64,000 nt of DNA. It comes from Aphanothece sacrum FPU1 (GTDB taxonomy: Bacteria; Cyanobacteriota; Cyanobacteriia; Cyanobacteriales; Microcystaceae). The stretch lies in the NCBI RefSeq assembly GCF_003864295.1, contig NZ_BDQK01000007.1, forward strand, positions 59,665-123,664. Reading direction: 5' to 3'. The first letter of the stretch is position 1. Each line of letters begins with the position of its first letter. Below the pieces are notes generated by a model that had not been told where the DNA came from, ran no database searches, and was given only the letters and a program-made list of their open reading frames with translations. The translations under genes and the position numbers were made by a program. Below are positions 62,925 through 64,000 of the stretch, piece by piece.

Positions 62925-64000
62925 ATGACGAAAATCTGGAATCTATGGTTTTGGTATTTGAGTTCACATCTGTTGATTTTGTTGACCTTGGAGAATTTAG
63001 TCATTTTCTCTATGGATAAGATATTAGCTCAAAACCCTAATCCAACTAGACCCCAGGAACAGTCCATCCCTTTTATCCTTCCCCCTAAACTGCCTCAACC
63101 CATCCGTGTCCCACAGCCTTCGCTCCCTACACCCCTTGATATTCCTCCACTGACTATTCCCTCTCCTCAAGAAATCCCCGGAGTTCCTGGAAACATCACC
63201 GTTTTCCGCTTTGAGTTTGAAGGTAACACCGCCTTTAGCGATGAGGAATTAAGTTCAGTTACTGCACCATTTACCAATAAACCTATCGCTTTTGCCCAAC
63301 TGCTTCAAGCTGAGGCAGCTATAACTCAACTGTATACTAATGCAGGCTATATCAATTCTGGTGCTATTATTCGGGCCGGACAAGTCTTTTCCCCCAAGGG
63401 TGCAGTCGTCAAAATTCAGATTATTGAAGGGGGAGTTGAAGAAATCCAAGTGACGATGAAGGGACGATTGAATTCTGATTATGTGCGGAGTCGGTTGGCC
63501 ATTGCCACGACCAAACCCCTTAATCAATACCGCCTGTTAGAAGCCCTACAATTATTACAGCTTAATCCTCTAATTAAGACAATATCGGCAGATTTATCAG
63601 CAGGAACTCGCCCTGAATTAAGTATCTTGTCCGTGAGAGTCAAAGAAGCAGATTCCTTCAATATTAGTCTATCTGGTGATAATGGCCGTGTACCAAGTAT
63701 TGGGAGTGTGGAACGCAGAACCCGTCTCAACCAAGGGAATTTATTGGGTTTTGGAGATAGCTTAAGTGTGGAATATGCCAATACTGATGGCAGTAACGCG
63801 GTCTATGTTGACTATACCTTTCCCGTTAATCCCTACAATGGCACAATAAAACTAACTGGTCGAACCACTGGCACTGAGGTCATCGAAGAACCCTTTAACG
63901 TCTTGGATATTGAGGGAGACTCCGTTTATGTTGATTTTAGTTTTCGCCAACCTATCATTGAAACCCCAACCCAAGAATTGGCTTTAGGAGTTACCGTTTC
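62925..64000 (+). CDS. TpsB/ShlB/FhaC-type outer-membrane transporter (5' part)
   Basis: The gene is cut by the window end after 358 codons. It has a signal peptide (LSSHLLILLTLENLVIFSM, cleavage near ILA-QNPN) and a Pro-rich linker (FILPPKLPQPIRVPQPSLP). The POTRA domains follow (ITVFRFEFEGNTAFSDEELS, AITQLYTNAGYINSGAIIR), and then the start of the beta-barrel (SLSGDNGRVPSIGSVERRTR). TpsB proteins secrete large haemagglutinin-like TpsA partners, and a TpsA gene may lie beyond the window. An in-frame GTG at 62901 is less likely. Confidence 0.9.
   Translation, partial: MTKIWNLWFWYLSSHLLILLTLENLVIFSMDKILAQNPNPTRPQEQSIPFILPPKLPQPIRVPQPSLPTPLDIPPLTIPSPQEIPGVPGNITVFRFEFEGNTAFSDEELSSVTAPFTNKPIAFAQLLQAEAAITQLYTNAGYINSGAIIRAGQVFSPKGAVVKIQIIEGGVEEIQVTMKGRLNSDYVRSRLAIATTKPLNQYRLLEALQLLQLNPLIKTISADLSAGTRPELSILSVRVKEADSFNISLSGDNGRVPSIGSVERRTRLNQGNLLGFGDSLSVEYANTDGSNAVYVDYTFPVNPYNGTIKLTGRTTGTEVIEEPFNVLDIEGDSVYVDFSFRQPIIETPTQELALGVTV

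Overview
The window is chromosomal DNA of an AT-rich unicellular cyanobacterium. It carries photosystem I genes (psaF, psaJ), the light-independent protochlorophyllide reductase gene chlB, heme oxygenase, a cold-type RRM protein, many cyanobacteria-restricted families (DUF29, DUF1816, DUF4330, DUF4926, Uma2, AAA-like vMAP) and frequent HIP1 octamers (GCGATCGC). The mix resembles Crocosphaera/Cyanothece/Rippkaea-type genomes; that placement is inference from gene content. No rRNA, tRNA or CRISPR array was found.

Layout: 0-1.4 kb pgk. 1.4-3.8 kb an accessory block (coiled-coil protein, DUF433, HepT/MntA toxin-antitoxin, Uma2). 4.1-8.3 kb moaA, an APC-type permease and a TRAP solute-binding protein. 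8.5-13.1 kb vapBC, a full-length peptidyl-arginine deiminase and a vanadium haloperoxidase. 13.5-15.4 kb the TRAP membrane subunits. 15.8-17.0 kb an HdrB-like protein and acylphosphatase. 17.3-22.4 kb dnaK and a GH57 protein. 22.7-23.1 kb a small decayed toxin-antitoxin-like locus. 23.2-25.9 kb hisB-hisC-hisN. 26.5-29.2 kb a DUF4330 protein, a membrane coiled-coil protein and a two-gene ATPase + TOPRIM pair. 29.4-35.7 kb ho1, a STAS protein, mini-RNase III, rlmB, DUF1816, GFA, cyclophilin, a HigA remnant and an MFS transporter. 35.8-40.8 kb a tiny membrane protein, a B12/radical-SAM protein, a lipoprotein, an O-antigen-ligase-like protein and a YaaW protein. 41.1-44.4 kb an RRM protein, a TetR regulator and lipoxygenase. 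44.7-47.7 kb psaJ/psaF, tsaD and rnz. 48.0-49.6 kb a transposase relic, RelE-type TA and DUF29. 49.8-52.5 kb CHAD, a HAL2-like phosphatase and a small membrane protein. 53-60.3 kb a small membrane protein, an aroF relic, a lipase-like hydrolase, a cupredoxin, mtnP, a vMAP ATPase and its divergent neighbour, and an amino-acid ABC ATPase. 60.6-64 kb chlB, a frameshifted DUF6883/DUF4926 pair, and a TpsB/FhaC outer-membrane transporter cut by the window end.

Functional groupings: hisB, hisC and an IMPase-type histidinol-phosphatase form a histidine cluster. psaF-psaJ is a photosystem I operon. A binding protein and DctQM supply a complete TRAP transporter, but on opposite sides of about 5 kb of accessory genes. 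The intergenic space is unusually rich in dispersed palindromic repeats (at least four families with more than one copy here) and in heptanucleotide tandem repeats. Several genes are broken where they meet these repeats: DUF6883 twice, a BrnA-like antitoxin, an ISL3 transposase, aroF and HigA.

The most interesting items are the bacterial peptidyl-arginine deiminase with all four catalytic residues, the ATPase/TOPRIM pair resembling two-gene OLD/PARIS-like defence systems, a STAS gene that appears to start at ATT, a frameshift lying inside a perfect 20-bp inverted repeat, and a ribonuclease Z gene whose stop codon is supplied by a heptamer microsatellite.
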